The notes under the pieces: model-generated | The model's database searches: none | What the model saw: only the letters and a program-made list of their open reading frames with translations | What the model was told of the DNA's origin: nothing | Program-made: the position numbers and the translations under genes | Shown here: positions 45,381-57,764 of the stretch, one piece after another | Numbering within the stretch: the stretch's first letter is position 1 | Layout of the letters: each line of letters opens with the position of its first letter | NCBI GenBank assembly: GCA_016081115.2 | Contig: CM071924.1 | Coordinates: 93,448,616 to 93,512,615 of the forward strand | Length of the DNA: 64,000 nt | Direction: 5' to 3' | Source of the DNA: Rehmannia glutinosa | Lineage: Eukaryota; Streptophyta; Magnoliopsida; Lamiales; Orobanchaceae

Positions 45381-46236
45381 GTAATATCATTACAGTTCTA
45401 ATACAAACTTGGCTAAATTTTAGTTACAAATCAACTTGTTCTTTTTGACTATATCACAACAACCAATCCCCATTTGGGACATAACTTGAGAAGAATGAAT
45501 TTGAAAAAAAATGATCCAAGATTGAAATAATTGTCTTTACATTTTCCAACTTTATTGTATCTGAAATGTATACCAATAAAGATCTATGTTTGTTGACCAC
45601 TGAGAAAAAAGAATTTAAGCAATCATGTCTAAAGCCTTTGTTTTTGCAAAAGACATGTCATCTCTCTCTTGGATTTCAATTTGGTGAAAATACATTTCCT
45701 CTTGATCAATCTGATAGTCTGTTTTGCAGTTTTTCCAAAACACAACCAACAATTGTATCAATACAACATACAAGTATGCAATAAACAGTCCCTCCACTAA
45801 TACGGCTGAATTGGGAGTTATATGCAATAAACTGATTTTCCATGACCATTCAAGGTTCAACTCAAAATCATCACAGCACCATATAAAATGTAACAAGTCA
45901 CCTCCAGCAATACCAAACCCAAAATTCAGTTTTCAGCATGAAAGATATTTCAGCTCAGAATCATCTAAGAATTTGACAGAGAAACACTAATCAGACATCA
46001 GATTTCAGCATGAAATACAAGCAGAAGAAGATAGGTATTAAAAAAATTATTTTATATTTGTCTTTGTATAAACATTCAGGTCCAATATTTTTTCTACGAT
46101 GAAAGAACATCAGATAACAATAGCAAGTTAAACAGCAGCCAACATGGAATAGTATCGAGCGCCACAATGCAATTGCAACTTGATTTCACCATAAAGTGCT
46201 AAATCCAAACACCAACCATACAAACTATAGCAACTA
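45381..46236. other. Non-coding DNA between gene fragments
   Basis: Overlapping short frames on both strands (45615-45896 minus, 45724-45990 plus) show no domain. Probably intron or UTR-like captured sequence. Confidence 0.3.
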
Positions 46237-46328
46237 TTGAACAGAGCTAAATAAATATCAATTAACCGTTTTGCTGCTTTAGGTCCAGCTCCTTTGTGAC
46301 TCAAACGAATTTGGCTCAAAAAGTTCAC
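46237..46328 (-). pseudogene. Captured exon resembling Noc1/CEBPZ (SWA1-like) protein
   Basis: Minus strand: acceptor tgtacag, then VNFLSQIRLSHKGAGPKAAK, RLIDIYLALF. The SHKGxGPKxAKRLIDxYxALFK pattern is what I recall from the CCAAT-binding-factor domain of plant Noc1/CEBPZ-type ribosome biogenesis proteins. A single exon without its neighbours implies a captured fragment. Assignment is from memory of the family and needs a search. Confidence 0.5.
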
Positions 46329-46437
46329 CTGTACATCACTAGGCATAAAACAAAAGATAAATAAAATAATAACGCTGGAAAAAATCATGATTGAGACATG
46401 AACATAACGAACTAGAATTACAAGAATATAGTTCATA

Positions 46438-46565
46438 AGACGGATCCGATGTGTAAAAAGAATTTCAACCCAAACCCATTAAAAAAGAAAACCATACTTT
46501 TTGTGTTTCGTAGGATCCGTCCCATAAACTTAAATCCATGAGACAGTCTCATATAAGACCACCTC
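46438..46565. mobile_element. Small inverted-repeat element
   Basis: gacggatcc (46441-46449) and ggatccgtc (46511-46519) are inverted. They are followed by gagacagtctcatataagacc, a sequence style common at ends of plant MITEs; ggtctcatata recurs near 48686. Confidence 0.4.
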
Positions 46566-46919
46566 TAAAACTAAATGACAAGATGATAGTTGTTCATAAG
46601 AGCTAGAAGGCAATGACTTGTCTTTATTCTTCAATAAAACAAATAATCACAACTTATATAGAATATTTTAATCTTATTAAAATTATAGATACATGATATA
46701 AAGAGAAATACTAAAAGAGCAGCAGCTAATGTCTTATTCATGAGGCAATATGAGAATACACTGAACTTTAGGATTCAAATATTTATGGTTCTCCCTGAGA
46801 AATATGCAAATCCTATATTCATTTATTGAAACAATATTAGGCACTTCCACGTATCCAAATAACATACGAACTAAACTATACAAACATATACAGACAGATA
46901 TTTATGTAAGCTCTCTAAC

Positions 46920-47205
46920 CTGCGAAGTTCACTATAAAGATCAATTAGCCTGCAACCTAGGCTCAATATCTCTGAGGACAGCAAGGACTGACCCAGCACA
47001 TCCATTGAACTATAGCAGCAGGACACAGAGGAGAACAACATAGCCCATAAGCTCTCTAGATCATCTCCAACAACCTCATACTCAATATTTAACAAATGAT
47101 GTACAGCAACAATAAGCTCCTTTCTGACAGAAACAAAGAATTCTCTGTATGATTTTTCATCTGAGCCAAAGGACAATGATTTTTGATGGGCAAGTTTGGC
47201 AGAGA
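46920..47205 (-). pseudogene. Captured exon resembling Urb2/Npa2 ribosome-biogenesis protein
   Basis: Minus-strand open stretch: KLAHQKSLSFGSDEKSYREF, then VRKELIVAVHHLLNIEYEVV, GDDLESLWAMLFSS, LGCRLIDLYSELR. It ends in a canonical donor (CGCAG/gttag). The IEYxVVGDDLxSLW ... LGCxLIxLYSELR pattern recalls plant Urb2/Npa2-family proteins. No flanking Urb2 exons were recognised. Identity tentative; its exon nature is well supported by codon content and the splice site. Confidence 0.45.
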
Positions 47206-47796
47206 AACGACATGAGTATAGCGTAGGTAGACCTTAAAAATTTCTGGAAGCCCCTTCTGAGGTATTCTCTGTTCTTACATATAGCTTATCACAAATGCAG
47301 CTGGCAAGTAAGCTATTAATGGTCATAGTACAAAGACTAACCATCTCACTACAACTCTTCGTTCAAACAAATATTCTTGAATTCCTAAAGGATAGAATGA
47401 CAGTTATACTACTTGATAATTCTAGCTTTCTTGCTCAAATCGAAAGGTTCGCTAATGCTACTTACAAATTTGTTCGGGAAACGTTAAAGGCTTCACGTCA
47501 CTAAAGTTCAAGTTCCTTTTTTCTTTTGTTTTCATTTAATGCCATAATTTTCCTTTCTTTATGCTATCCATCGAAAATTACAAAAAATTGATATTCAAAT
47601 CCCAACTCAATTCAAGACAAATATAGGTATAAATAAAAACTAAACGTGCTAACTCATGTAAGCATTATCTAACTGAATTACCTCCTTAATTGGATATCTC
47701 AGATTTTATCATCAAAGTACAATAAGCATAATCATATAAATGAATAGTTGTGTGCTTAAAAGTTTTACAAAGTTCAAAAACAGCAGAAATGCTAAC
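47206..47796. other. Non-coding DNA between gene fragments
   Basis: A 69-codon plus-strand frame (47295-47501) and decayed minus-strand frames are present. Nothing recognised. Confidence 0.3.
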
Positions 47797-47885
47797 CTTC
47801 AGCGCCATGCTTTTGAGCTTAACTATTACATCAAGTGAAGCTTCCTGAAGTGCAGAAACGAAATGTTTCACGTATCCAATAGTCA
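47797..47885 (-). pseudogene. Exon-like fragment, unidentified
   Basis: Minus strand: an acceptor-like tgaag, then VTIGYVKHFVSALQEASLDV, IVKLKSMALK, then donor AAG/gttagc. 89 bases with good splice-site context and helical, HEAT-like composition. Source gene not recognised. Confidence 0.35.
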
Positions 47886-48197
47886 CTTCAATAAATATCC
47901 ACTATTGCTAATGTCACAGATCCTATCATATATTTTATATTATAATTTTACATAAATACATTTAAATTTGAAACGTGATGCATCAACTTTCTTAAATAAG
48001 TAGAAATGGGCAAGCAAGGAAAACAAAAAAACAACACAGTGATTATTCTTAGATTTATACAGTACCATCTAAGATAGATATAGTGAAATTAGACGAAATT
48101 TCTGAAGTTAGAATTTCTAAGAAATAGATTCTAGTTTCATGTACCAGACTACACCAAATTTCCAGCATTTTGAATAGGTTAATCCCAAGTTTCCCAA

Positions 48198-48392
48198 TTA
48201 GATATCATAATCACTCTCATTATCAGAATTGCAATTTTTTTGAAAATCTTCTTCACTACTAACATAGTCAACCAGAGTGTCATCTAACTCATCTTCCTCA
48301 TCGGCATCATCTAAGTTTGGTAACTCAGCAACTACTGCTAATCTTGTAATTATTGACTCATCAATGTCTTCGGAATAAGCAACAAATTACAT
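48198..48392 (-). pseudogene. Acidic C-terminal coding remnant
   Basis: The minus-strand frame ends at TAA (48198-48200): DIDESIITRLAVVAELPNLD, then DADEEDELDDTLVDYVSSEE, then an Asp/Ser-rich end. A stop precedes it by about ten codons. A strongly acidic tail of this kind occurs in nuclear proteins and some DNA-transposon products. Source not identified. Confidence 0.35.
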
Positions 48393-49260
48393 CTTCATAA
48401 GCAAACTTCGAACTGAAGTCAAGCTCTAGCAACTATGGCAAATTGTCTGCAACTTTTTTCACACAGTAGTGCGTTGAAGAAGAAGGATGAATGATTTCTC
48501 ACAGTAGTGAGTTGAAGAAGAAGGAGGATGATTAATGAAGATGAGATTTGTTCACGTTGAATTTTGTAGGATGACTAATTTACTCCTTTCTCTAATTACC
48601 AACATTTAATCTGAATTTTTAGCTCTACAATCACAACCATTGAAAAATCTAGATATGTGGCTAGGATTGGTCCCTATTAACTTACCCTATGAGGTGGTCT
48701 CATATAACCCTCTCCCTATATATATATATATACACAGGTGCATCATAATTAACATATAAACAGCTTCATATCCAGCATCATATATATATATCAAGGAATT
48801 TAAATAACATTGGTAGGAGAAACCTTTCCAAGGAAAGACCTAATCCCATAAAGAAGAATAAACCCAAGAAAATGCATCAAAATAATATGTCAATAATCTA
48901 TTTCTCACAACTGAAAATGAGATCAATAAAATGTGATCTTTTACCAACCTTTCAGTATAAGTATTTCAATTAAGAAAAACCAATTAACAAATTCTTGACC
49001 AATCAACAAAAACGCCCAAAAACATAACAATCCGAACCATCCAAAAGGGAAACCAAGGACACTCCAATGAAGTATAACTGTATAAGCCTAACCAAAATAT
49101 TATTTACCTAAAAAGTAGGAAAACCAGAATTGCGAGCTAAAAGTTTGAAAAAAAAAATCTAAATCAAACAAATCCAATTCATATATGCAATAAAAAAAAT
49201 TGATCAAAACACCACAAAGGAAAATAAAAATTAATGCCTCTTTTTCCTAATTCCTCTCAC
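48393..49260. other. Non-coding DNA with short tandem duplication
   Basis: cacagtagtg(c/a)gttgaagaagaagga occurs at about 48461 and 48502. A (TA)n run is at 48718-48731. The part next to 49260 would be intron 1 of the DCP5-like fragment. Confidence 0.4.
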
Positions 49261-49460
49261 CGTTGCGTAAGCCGATGCTAGACTCTGCGATGTTGATGTT
49301 GTAGAGTCTGCCTTCGTGCCTGATATCACTCTTCGAAGTCAAGCTTATCAAGCTGCCGATGTACGAGTCCACCGATGTGTTTCTCGAGAAATTGGGGTTT
49401 TCTGGTGATTGGCGCCGAAGAGGAGTTGGCCGCCCGTGGACGCCTGGGCGGTGATTTCAG
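49261..49460 (-). pseudogene. Captured first exon of a DCP5/LSM14-like gene
   Basis: Minus strand: NTSVDSYIGSLISLTSKSDI, RHEGRLYNINIAESSIGLRN, then a donor (AACG/gtgag). This is the start of the LSM14-type Sm-like domain of plant DECAPPING 5, where the usual protein reads SYIGSLISLTSKSEIRYEG. DCP5 acts in mRNA decapping and P-body assembly. No in-frame ATG lies between the upstream stop (near 49460) and this domain, and no later DCP5 exon follows, so it is an isolated exon. Confidence 0.75.
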
Positions 49461-49577
49461 GGTGGGGCGAAATGGTTTGATGGCGCGAAAGAGAGACAGA
49501 GATGTGATAATTTTGAGAAGTAAAAACAGTGCAAGTCTTTAAAGTGGACGCCTGGGCGGTGATTTCAGGGTGGGGCT
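49437..49577. repeat. 33-bp direct repeat near the DCP5-like exon
   Basis: The 33-bp unit beginning gtggacgcctgggcggtg and ending cagggtggggc occurs at about 49436 and again at about 49545. Confidence 0.85.
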
Positions 49578-49740
49578 GGGGTATTCTTCTTTTCTGAATT
49601 TCTTTTCAAAGCTAGATTGCATAGATAAGTTGTCATTGCACTAAGATAAGTTGATATATTAAAGTAGCAACTTATACAAGTCAGATAGATAAGGTTACAA
49701 GATTTTACATCCTGGTGTGCTCTAGTACATTGGTGGTGGT

Positions 49741-49745
49741 GGTTC
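49741..49745. repeat. Target-site duplication of chromovirus, left
   Basis: GGTTC, repeated exactly at 63620-63624. Confidence 0.95.
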
Positions 49746-52700
49746 TGTCACGCCCAAACGCGTGTGACAACGATCAATCACTAAACGAGAAATAAATTAA
49801 CGATCCAAACCAAAGATACGAAACTCCAAGTGAAATAGAGTCTAATGCAGCGGAATTAAAATAAACACGAGTACAAATTACATCTTCAAGTCTAGCGGTA
49901 TCCGAAAACAACCCAAAAGATTATCTGAGTTAACTTACAGCCCAAACAGAAATAAAATGAAGGAGTCCAACAACAAATAAATGCAAAAGGAAATGTCGCT
50001 CCACATCACTTATAGGGATTCAATCTGCAGTAGGTTCGATGTCTTCAGCGTACTCTTCATCTAAAGGTTAGAAAACATGAGGGAATGAGGAAATCTCGGT
50101 GGATGGGTGATCGTGTGTGAGTGTGGCGATATATAAAGTTAATGCGAGAAAGCGGTTGTATAAAAACGCGTGAGGTATGATACATGTGTTCACACATAGT
50201 CCACAAGCGTCGTGATAAATATATTAAGTAATATACTTATACGATTTAAGAAAAGCGAGTTCGTAGTCACGCAGCACTATGGTTCAAGCAAGACATGGGG
50301 ATTGCGTGATCGATGTAGCGCCAATCCTATGCAAGACAATTAGTGGTTGCGTCTTGATCGATATGTAGCGCCAACCGTTCTGTTCAACTCAAGGAATCGT
50401 GTGGAGCAAACGATTCCTTTGTTCTTCCTTGTAACTCCCCGTTCATGATGGTCAAAGACTTGTCACCTTATCGCTCTGTAGGCAAAGACAAAATCCACGT
50501 TGGAGCTAGCAAGGCTCGGATTCGTCATAATCATGATTATACCTCGAAATACTACGACCCGCTTCCCCTTCGACAAACTCCGTCCCTCGATTTGCGGGAT
50601 TAGGGCGATGGGGCGGAGAGTGGAATAGCGGCCGAGCTGCCGGTTCCATCCCCGACGTATCCATTCCGAGTTTGTGAGCTCGACACACCAAGTTGACTCG
50701 ACAGAAATTAAGTACACGTTCAGGTAGTCAACTAGGCAGTCGAGTATTATTGATTCGGGAAGCAGATCATGAAAAGTTCTCAAATTTTGCACAAGATAGT
50801 TATGGCGTTGGTGGAGTTATTGGGATGAAGATAATTATCGGGAGGATAAATAGTCTTCGATATCTTAAGCATTAGGAGGAACATAAGTCCCGTTATAGAT
50901 TCGAAATCGCGAGACGAGGAAGTCGCCCATGATCGGGTATTATGTCGGTCAAGAGGCGATCCGATAAGTCAAGGGATTCTTTTAAGAAAATAAAATATTT
51001 TAATTAAATATTAAAGTCAGAGGGTCCGGGGCTGTTTCTTTAAAAGAGAATAATTTGAGTTAGGTCCTTATAAAAATAAAATTTACAATTAGCCCCGTTT
51101 TGTCAAAACCAATACTTTTGGGGTTAAAAGTTAATTAAATAAATGTCCCGACCTTGAAAAATTATGAGGTCAGTTCCTAAATTCTCTAAATTGTTCAGAG
51201 ATTCAGGTTTTTAAAGTTTTGAGGTCGAGTTTTATAAAATTCTCACATTGGCCCCAAATTTGTTAAAATTGTCATTCGGGCCCTAAGTTTAAAATAATCG
51301 GAACTCACAAACCGGAAGGGCTTCTAATGTGATTCCAGTTGAAAAATGTCACTAAGGTTAGTGGGATATTGGGACAAAAACAGTTTTAAAACGTCTTAAG
51401 TATAGGTCCCTTAACTTTTGAAAATCTCATTTTTGTCCCATTTTGAAATAATTGCCTTTAAGGCTTTTAGGGTCCAATTGTTATGAAGTTTGAACCTTGG
51501 GTCCAAAATATAATTATGTTATAGGTAAATTAGTATTTCCAGTTGCATGGGCTGCATAATTCCTGGAAATTTCATTTGGGTCCTCAAGTTTAATCTTTTA
51601 CAATTTGGTCCCTCAAGTTTCATAAAATTACTTTCCAAGCTCTAAACACTTGGATTTTTGGAATACACTTAAAATATGTTATTTCCAGTCCCTTAAGAGT
51701 TAAAATTTCAAATTTTAAAATTTGGGTCTGGTGCAGTTTCGAAATTTGCAAAATAGCCCTTAAACTTCTCAAGTTTTGCAATCTAGCCCTTGGGCTTTTA
51801 AAGGTTGATTTTTAATTATTAAAAAACTCTTAAAACTTTATTAAAATGTCAAAACATCATTTTTGAACCTGAGTACAGTCCCAAAAATCGAAAATTACAG
51901 AGAGGTCCCTTAAGTTTTATTTTCTTGCAATTAAGTCCACCAACTTTTCATTTTTGCATTTTAAGTCCAAAAATCGAAATTTAATCAATTATGCTCGACT
52001 TTTCCAGGTTATAAATCATTCAAAACATAGATTTCAAAGGTCATAAACATACATATCCATTTCGTGCAAGCATTCATCAAGTATAACAATAAAGTGTACA
52101 TATATGTCCTATTTTTCGATAAATCGCATTTTTGAGCAACACTTGAGAATTTTTTCCAACTAGATACAAGAAAATAGCATGCAATACATAATATATATCT
52201 CAAGTGCTCAATAACAAAATACTACATGCATATTTTCAATTTAAAACACCTAGAAGTTGAAAGGATTTTTCCACCCACCTTGTTTGTTCGGTTGATTGGT
52301 GTAAAGTGATGTGACACTAGACCTTGAGGATTTTAACCCTCACTTAAGGAAGCCCCTAAGTCAAATAATACAAGGATTTTTGAGTTAGAAAATGAAGATT
52401 TGAACTAAGGATGGAAAAAGAGAAATAGGCCAAAGGTACCACACTTACCTTGTGTAGTTGAAAGTTGTAGTCAAAAATTGATAGTCTCTTAAGAACTTAA
52501 TCACCTCTTAACCAAAGCTCCAAGGTCAGCCCCTAACCACCTCAAAATGAAAAATTTGGTGTTAAAATTCGGAATTAATAGGGAAGAAGAAGATGGTACC
52601 AAAAATCCCATTTCTTACCTTGTAGTCCAAATTCTTCAAATTTTTCTTCAAGTCTAGAAGTCCTCTTCAAGGTGATGGTGAGACTCTTAGTATCTTCCAA

Positions 52701-53776
52701 GTCTTCTAAGTATACCTCAAAAATTAAAATTCCAAACCTAAGTTAAGAAGTGAAGATGATGAGCTAGAGGATAACAAGATGATTTTTAGAACAAAATTTT
52801 CTACCTTGTGTAGGGAGGGGTGTTCGAATTTTTTGTAAGTAGAAGAGAAGGGTTTCTTGTATTTTTTGTTAAGTGTTTAAGAGAAGAAAAAAAAAAGAAA
52901 TATGTAGAGAGAGGTAGGAGGATTTTAGAGAGAGAGAAGAGAAAATACAAGACTTAGGATAATTTGTGTTGGTGAAATGAAATGTGAAGGAAGAAACTTG
53001 AACAAAATCCTTGCTCAACAAGGCCATTATGGCCGTCCCTTGAGAGAAAAGGAGACAAAAATTTTGTTTTGTTCCAAGTCTTGAAAGGTGTAGGTTGCAT
53101 GAGGGACAAGGACCTTGGTCAAGATGAGGTCTTGCATGGGAGGATGAAATTGAAGGGATTGAGAAGAATGTTGGCATGGGGTGTTGGGAAGCCTCCAACA
53201 TGTTGGGTAAGTTTATAATAAATAATTGGTGTATAAGATATTGTGTAAAAGATTTGAATTAATGGTGTAAAAATACACAAGATGAATACACAAGGTGTAC
53301 ATGTACAAGAGTTGGGAGATATTTCTACACCAAAACTCCCATTATGTCCGTCCACTCAAGGGGTATTTGTGGTATTTCCATTTTTTTTTGTCCCAAATTG
53401 GTGATAATAGATGAATAATATCAATCTCCAAAATAATTAGTGATCTCCTTGATCACTTATAAGTCTCATGATCATTTAATCTAAATAGAATTATTAATTC
53501 TATAAGGCATAAATCTCTAAATAACTAGTCTCTTAAAATTCTAAGGTGACTAAAAAAAATACACAAGTAATAATAATGATGATCAACCAAGTGATCATAA
53601 ATGTGAAATAAAATTAATAAATGATTATGATCACAAGAAATAAATAAGGGAAATTAAAGATGAAATGTATTTATCATTAATATTTACCCGTCAAAGCGAA
53701 TCGGTAGAATTGTCAAATAGTACAAAGACGATACGTGATATAAGTACGTGTTCGAATAAAAATCGAGGGCTTCACA
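49746..53776 (-). repeat. 3' LTR of Tekay-like chromovirus (element on minus strand)
   Basis: 4.03 kb. On the minus strand it begins TGTGAAGCCCTCG directly after the purine-rich tract aatgaggggagaa and ends GGGCGTGACA. It is collinear with 59588-63619 with only scattered substitutions and small indels. Non-coding; the longest frames in it (50463-50792 minus and 52869-53201 minus) have no domain. Much of 51000-52300 consists of short phrases such as ggtccctcaagttt. Confidence 0.95.
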
Positions 53777-53815
53777 TTCTCCCCTCATTAAAAGAATTTG
53801 GTCCCCAAATTCTTT

Positions 53816-54149
53816 TCAGAATAGTTCTGGATATTGATTCCTCATGTCTTTTTCCATCTCCCATGTTGTGTCTTCGTCTCGGTTGTGGTTCCGCCATACA
53901 ACTTTAACCATGGGAATCTCTCTACGCAAGCGGCGTATCTCTTTGGTCAATGATTACGATTGGTTCCTCGGTGTAAGATAAATTCTCCATTAGAGGAGGA
54001 GCATCACGAGTGGTGATATGCTCGGGATCCGGTTGATACTTTTTCAATCTCGACACATGGAATACATCGTGCATTCCCTCATCTTGTCTTTGGTAACTCA
54101 AGTTTGTAGGCCAACTTTCCGATCCTCTGCAAAATTTTATAAGGTCCAA
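53816..54149 (-). pseudogene. Chromovirus pol C-terminus with chromodomain
   Basis: Minus strand: DVFHVSRLKKYQPDPEHI, ENLSYTEEPIVIIDQRD, then a one-base frameshift near 53925 and LRREIPMVKVVWRNHNRDED, TTWEMEKDMRNQYPELF, with the stop at 53816-53818. This is the chromodomain tail of Tekay-type chromoviruses, which directs integration toward marked chromatin. The frameshift disables it. Confidence 0.85.
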
Positions 54150-54161
54150 TATATCTCGGAC

Positions 54162-54950
54162 TCAATTTGCCTCCTTTCTTTCTGGATTGATCAATCCTTT
54201 TCGTGGCAAGAGTCTGAGAAATACTTCATCTCCGACTTCAAATTCCAAGTCATTTCTCCTCTTGTCCGCGTAACTCTTTTGGCGGCTCTGAGCTGTACGG
54301 ATCCGTTCCTTGATCAACTTGACCTTTTCCATGGCCTCCGAACTAAGTCGACCTTTGGAATCGAGGTGACTTCCGTTTCTCCTTGAGTCCATTGGTCATC
54401 AATCTCCCAATGTAGAGGGGATCTACACTTTCGTCCATACAAGGCTTCGTAGGGTGCCATCCCAATCGTGGCCTGATAACTGTTATTATAGGTGAACTCG
54501 GCCAATGGTAAGTGCGAATCCCAACTTCCTTGGAAATCCAATGTGCAGGCTCACAACATGTCTTCCAGGGTTTGAATTGTTCGCTCGACCCGGCCATCGG
54601 TTTTGCGGATGTCTTTCTTTGTCTTTGAAACTTAGCGAGGTACCCAATTCCTCATGTAAGCATTTCTAGAATCTGGAGACAAACCTCGGGTCTCTGTCTG
54701 ATACTATGTCGATTGGCACTCCATGCAGTCGAATGATCTCTCGCATGTAAATTTGCGCAAGTTTCTGCCAGCTATCGGTTTTCTTCATGGGTAAGAAATG
54801 TGCAGATTTCGTGAGTTGGTCTACGACTACCCATATAGCATCATCATCGCCTTGTCCGGTCCTTGGTAGATCCGTCATGAAGTCCATCATTATGTGTTCC
54901 TATTTCCACTCGGGAATTCTCAACGGTTGTAATAAACCAGATGGTCGTTG
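54162..54950 (-). pseudogene. Chromovirus integrase, frameshifted
   Basis: The core starts near 54890 (MMDFMTDLPRTGQGDDDAIW, first aspartate) and continues to HGVPIDIVSDRDPRFVSRF (second aspartate). A frameshift is followed by DG-VERTIQTLEDML (glutamate) near 54570. Then come STYNNS-type sequence AEFTYNNSYQATIGMAPYEA, LYGRKCRSPLHW, and the C-terminal part KSYADKRRNDLEFEVGDEVF. At least three frameshifts separate the pieces. Confidence 0.85.
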
Positions 54951-55249
54951 GTGTTCAGCTTTTACTCGTTGACAAGTCAAACATCTCGCAACGAACTCGC
55001 TACCAGTTCTTCATGTTTACCCACCAAGTAATGTCGTTTCAAGTCCTTATACATCTTGTTTCCTCCGGGATGTATGGTGTATTCGAACGGTGTGCTTCAC
55101 GAGAGGATTCTCGCTCCTAATCGCTCGTCATTCGGTACACAAATTCTACTCCGAAATCGATGATTCCATCCTCATGTACCGAGAATTTTGATCTCTCTCC
55201 TTTAAGTATCTTCTCTTTTAGTTTTTGAATTTGCACGTCTGTCCCTGTG

Positions 55250-56426
55250 CTACCTTGATCTCGTTCGGTAGATCGGGTTTAATGAAATATTAGCACATGA
55301 AATTTGAAATCGGTTCTCCTCGGATTCAGTGCTCAATTCTTCCAATGATCTCCACTCTCGAATCATTAGTTTAGCTAAACTCGCCTTTACTCTTAAGGCG
55401 TCGGCTACTACGTTAGCTTTCGGGATGGTATTGAATATCAAAGTGATAATCTTCTATTAACTCCATCCATCTTCGTTGCCTCAAATTGAGTTCCTTTTGA
55501 GAGAATAGATACTTTAGGCTCTTATGATCCGTAAACCGTGAATGTTGCTCGTAGAGATAGTGCCTCCATTTCTTTAACGCGAACACTATTTGCGCCAATT
55601 CCAAGTCATCCGTTGGGTAATTGGCTTCATACGGTTTGAGTTTCCGTGATGCGTAAGCAATGACCTTTCCTTCTTGCATGAGTCATCTTGCTCCTAGTCC
55701 TTCCTTTGATGCGTCACTTTGTAGGCGACAAAGTTTTTGTTCACTTTGGAAGGGCTAAGGCGGAGGAGCGTAGTAAGTCGTTTCTTGACTCTTGGAAACT
55801 AGCCTCACACTTGTCATTCCACTCAAACTTGACTTGCTTGCGGGTTAGTCGAGTGAGTGGTCGGCTATCTTGGAGAAATCCTGGATAAATCTTCGATAAT
55901 ATCGGCTAGTCTAAGAAACTTTCGATCTCCATTCTGATTTCGAGGTTGTTTCCATTCAACCACCGTCTGTGCCTTCGAAGGATCTACGGCAATCCGGTGC
56001 TGTAGGATACTATGTGTCCCAAGAATGCGACTTCACTAAGCCAAAATTCGCACTTTGAATTTGGCATACGACTTGTGTTCTCGTAGTGTCTCTAAAACAA
56101 TTTCGGATGACGCTCATGCTCCTCTTTAGACTTAGAGTATACGAGTATGTCATCAATGAATATCACTACGAATTGATCCAAATAAGGTTGAAAGACTCGA
56201 TGCATTAGATCCATAAACGGCTTTGGTGCGTTTGTAAGACCGAAAGGCATCACCACAAACTCGTAGTGTCCATATCGATCGAAATCTTTGTTTTGGAAAC
56301 GTCTTCTTCACGGATCTTTAGCGATAATATCCTTGTTGTAAATCAAACTTGAGTACACCGTCGCTCCTTGAAGGTGATCAAACGGTTCGTCTATCCTCGG
56401 GAGGGGATATTTGTCTTGATGGTCAC
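55250..56426 (-). pseudogene. Chromovirus reverse transcriptase (C-terminal part) and RNase H
   Basis: The RT catalytic box FVVIFIDDILVY lies near 56136-56178. The thumb region is decayed. RNase H at 55413-55679 reads VIAYASRKLKPYEANYPTDD, LELAQIVFALKKWRHYLYEQ, with DHKSLKYLFSQKELNLRQRRW after it. The linker to integrase, ANVVADALRVKA (usual VADALSRK), is near 55400. Broken by frameshifts near 56400, 55690 and 55440. Confidence 0.85.
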
Positions 56427-57464
56427 TTATTTGTTAAGTCCGCGATAGTCTATACATAGTCTTAGTGTGCCATCTTTCTTTTTGACAAATAGTATCGGTG
56501 CTCCCCAGGGAGAGGCGTGCTTGGTAGGATAAATCCCACATCCATAAACACGTAATTGCGTTTTCAACTCTTGTAACTCAACAGGAGCCATTCTATACGG
56601 CGTTCGGGCGATCGGGGCGGTTCCTAGTAATACCTCAATGGTGAACTCGACTTCCCTATCTGGAGGGATAGTGGTGAGTTCTTGTGGAAACACATCTGTA
56701 TATTCCGATACTATAGGTACTCGATTAATTTGTGTCTCAACCTTAGGTTTGTTTATTACAAACGCCAAGTACCCTTGTGCCCCTCTAGTGATCGCCTTCC
56801 TCGCTTTCATTACTGAAATGATTGGGGCAATCTTAACTCGTGCTCTTCCCGAAATTTCCACTTCGGGCTTACCGGGTTCATATAGTTTAATGGACTTGCG
56901 ATGGCAGTCCATTTGTGCATGGTGTGCAGACAACCAGTTCATTCCCAATATAATGTCGTATTCGGATATAGGCAACAAGATCAAATCAGCAGGAAAGTTT
57001 ATCTCATCAATCTTAACTTCGCATGCATTATAGATAATATCTGTTACCTGGCTTGCGCCCATAGGAGTGGACACTTCTAAACCTATAGGCATATGATCCA
57101 TGCATGCATGCAACTTGTGTACAAAATGCGGTGCGACAAATGAATGCGTTGATCCAGGGTCAAACAGTATTTTAGCATAGTGGTTAGATACTAGAAGCGT
57201 ACCTTCTACCACGTCTGTTGCCTCCGGAGCCTCGTGTCCGGCTAGTGCAAATGCTCGAGCAGGCATCCTTGCCCGATTTCCCTGGCCATTACCCGGCTTT
57301 ATCGGTAGCACTTGTTTCGTGCGATCCCCGTACTTTGGGCAATCCTTCAGTTGATGCTGATTACTGCCACATAGCAAACATCTCCCCTGTTTGCGCCAAC
57401 AATCATTGACAGTGTGTCCCGGTTTTTGGCAATGTGTACATACTTGGCCCGGTTTTCCCTGCAT
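56427..57464 (-). pseudogene. Chromovirus Gag zinc knuckles, protease and start of RT
   Basis: 345 open codons: two CCHC-like knuckles (CTHCQKPGHTVNDC and CLLCGSNQHQLKDC); a retropepsin domain with DPGSTHSFVAPHF, where the active-site triad D-S-G has become D-P-G and is probably inactive; a spacer; then RT entry motifs YTDVFPQELTTIPPDREVEF, PYRMAPVELQELK and SPWGAPILFVKKKDGTLRLC. The frame stops just after IDYRGLNK. The start methionine shown is internal; Gag continues upstream. Confidence 0.9.
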
Positions 57465-57764
57465 CGGTCCTTTCCCTTTTTCTGTCTTAACAACTGGCCC
57501 TTCTGAATTTTAACAGGCGGCCTTGATGGTTGTCCCACCGCTGTCCTTTTGAGATTATTTGATGGCTATTATTTGGTGAATCGACCAATGCGGTTAAGTC
57601 CCGACTAATGCGGGAGAGCTGCCTTATCTTGGTGAGTATGTTGTTGTTTCAATAGTCAAAAGTTGTTTCGGAGTTCGGCTTGATCCTCGTGTGAACTTTT
57701 ACAATTTGTCCTCTTCCGTGCTGATTGTTCCGGGGCATATTTGGATAACCGATGGAATTCAGAC

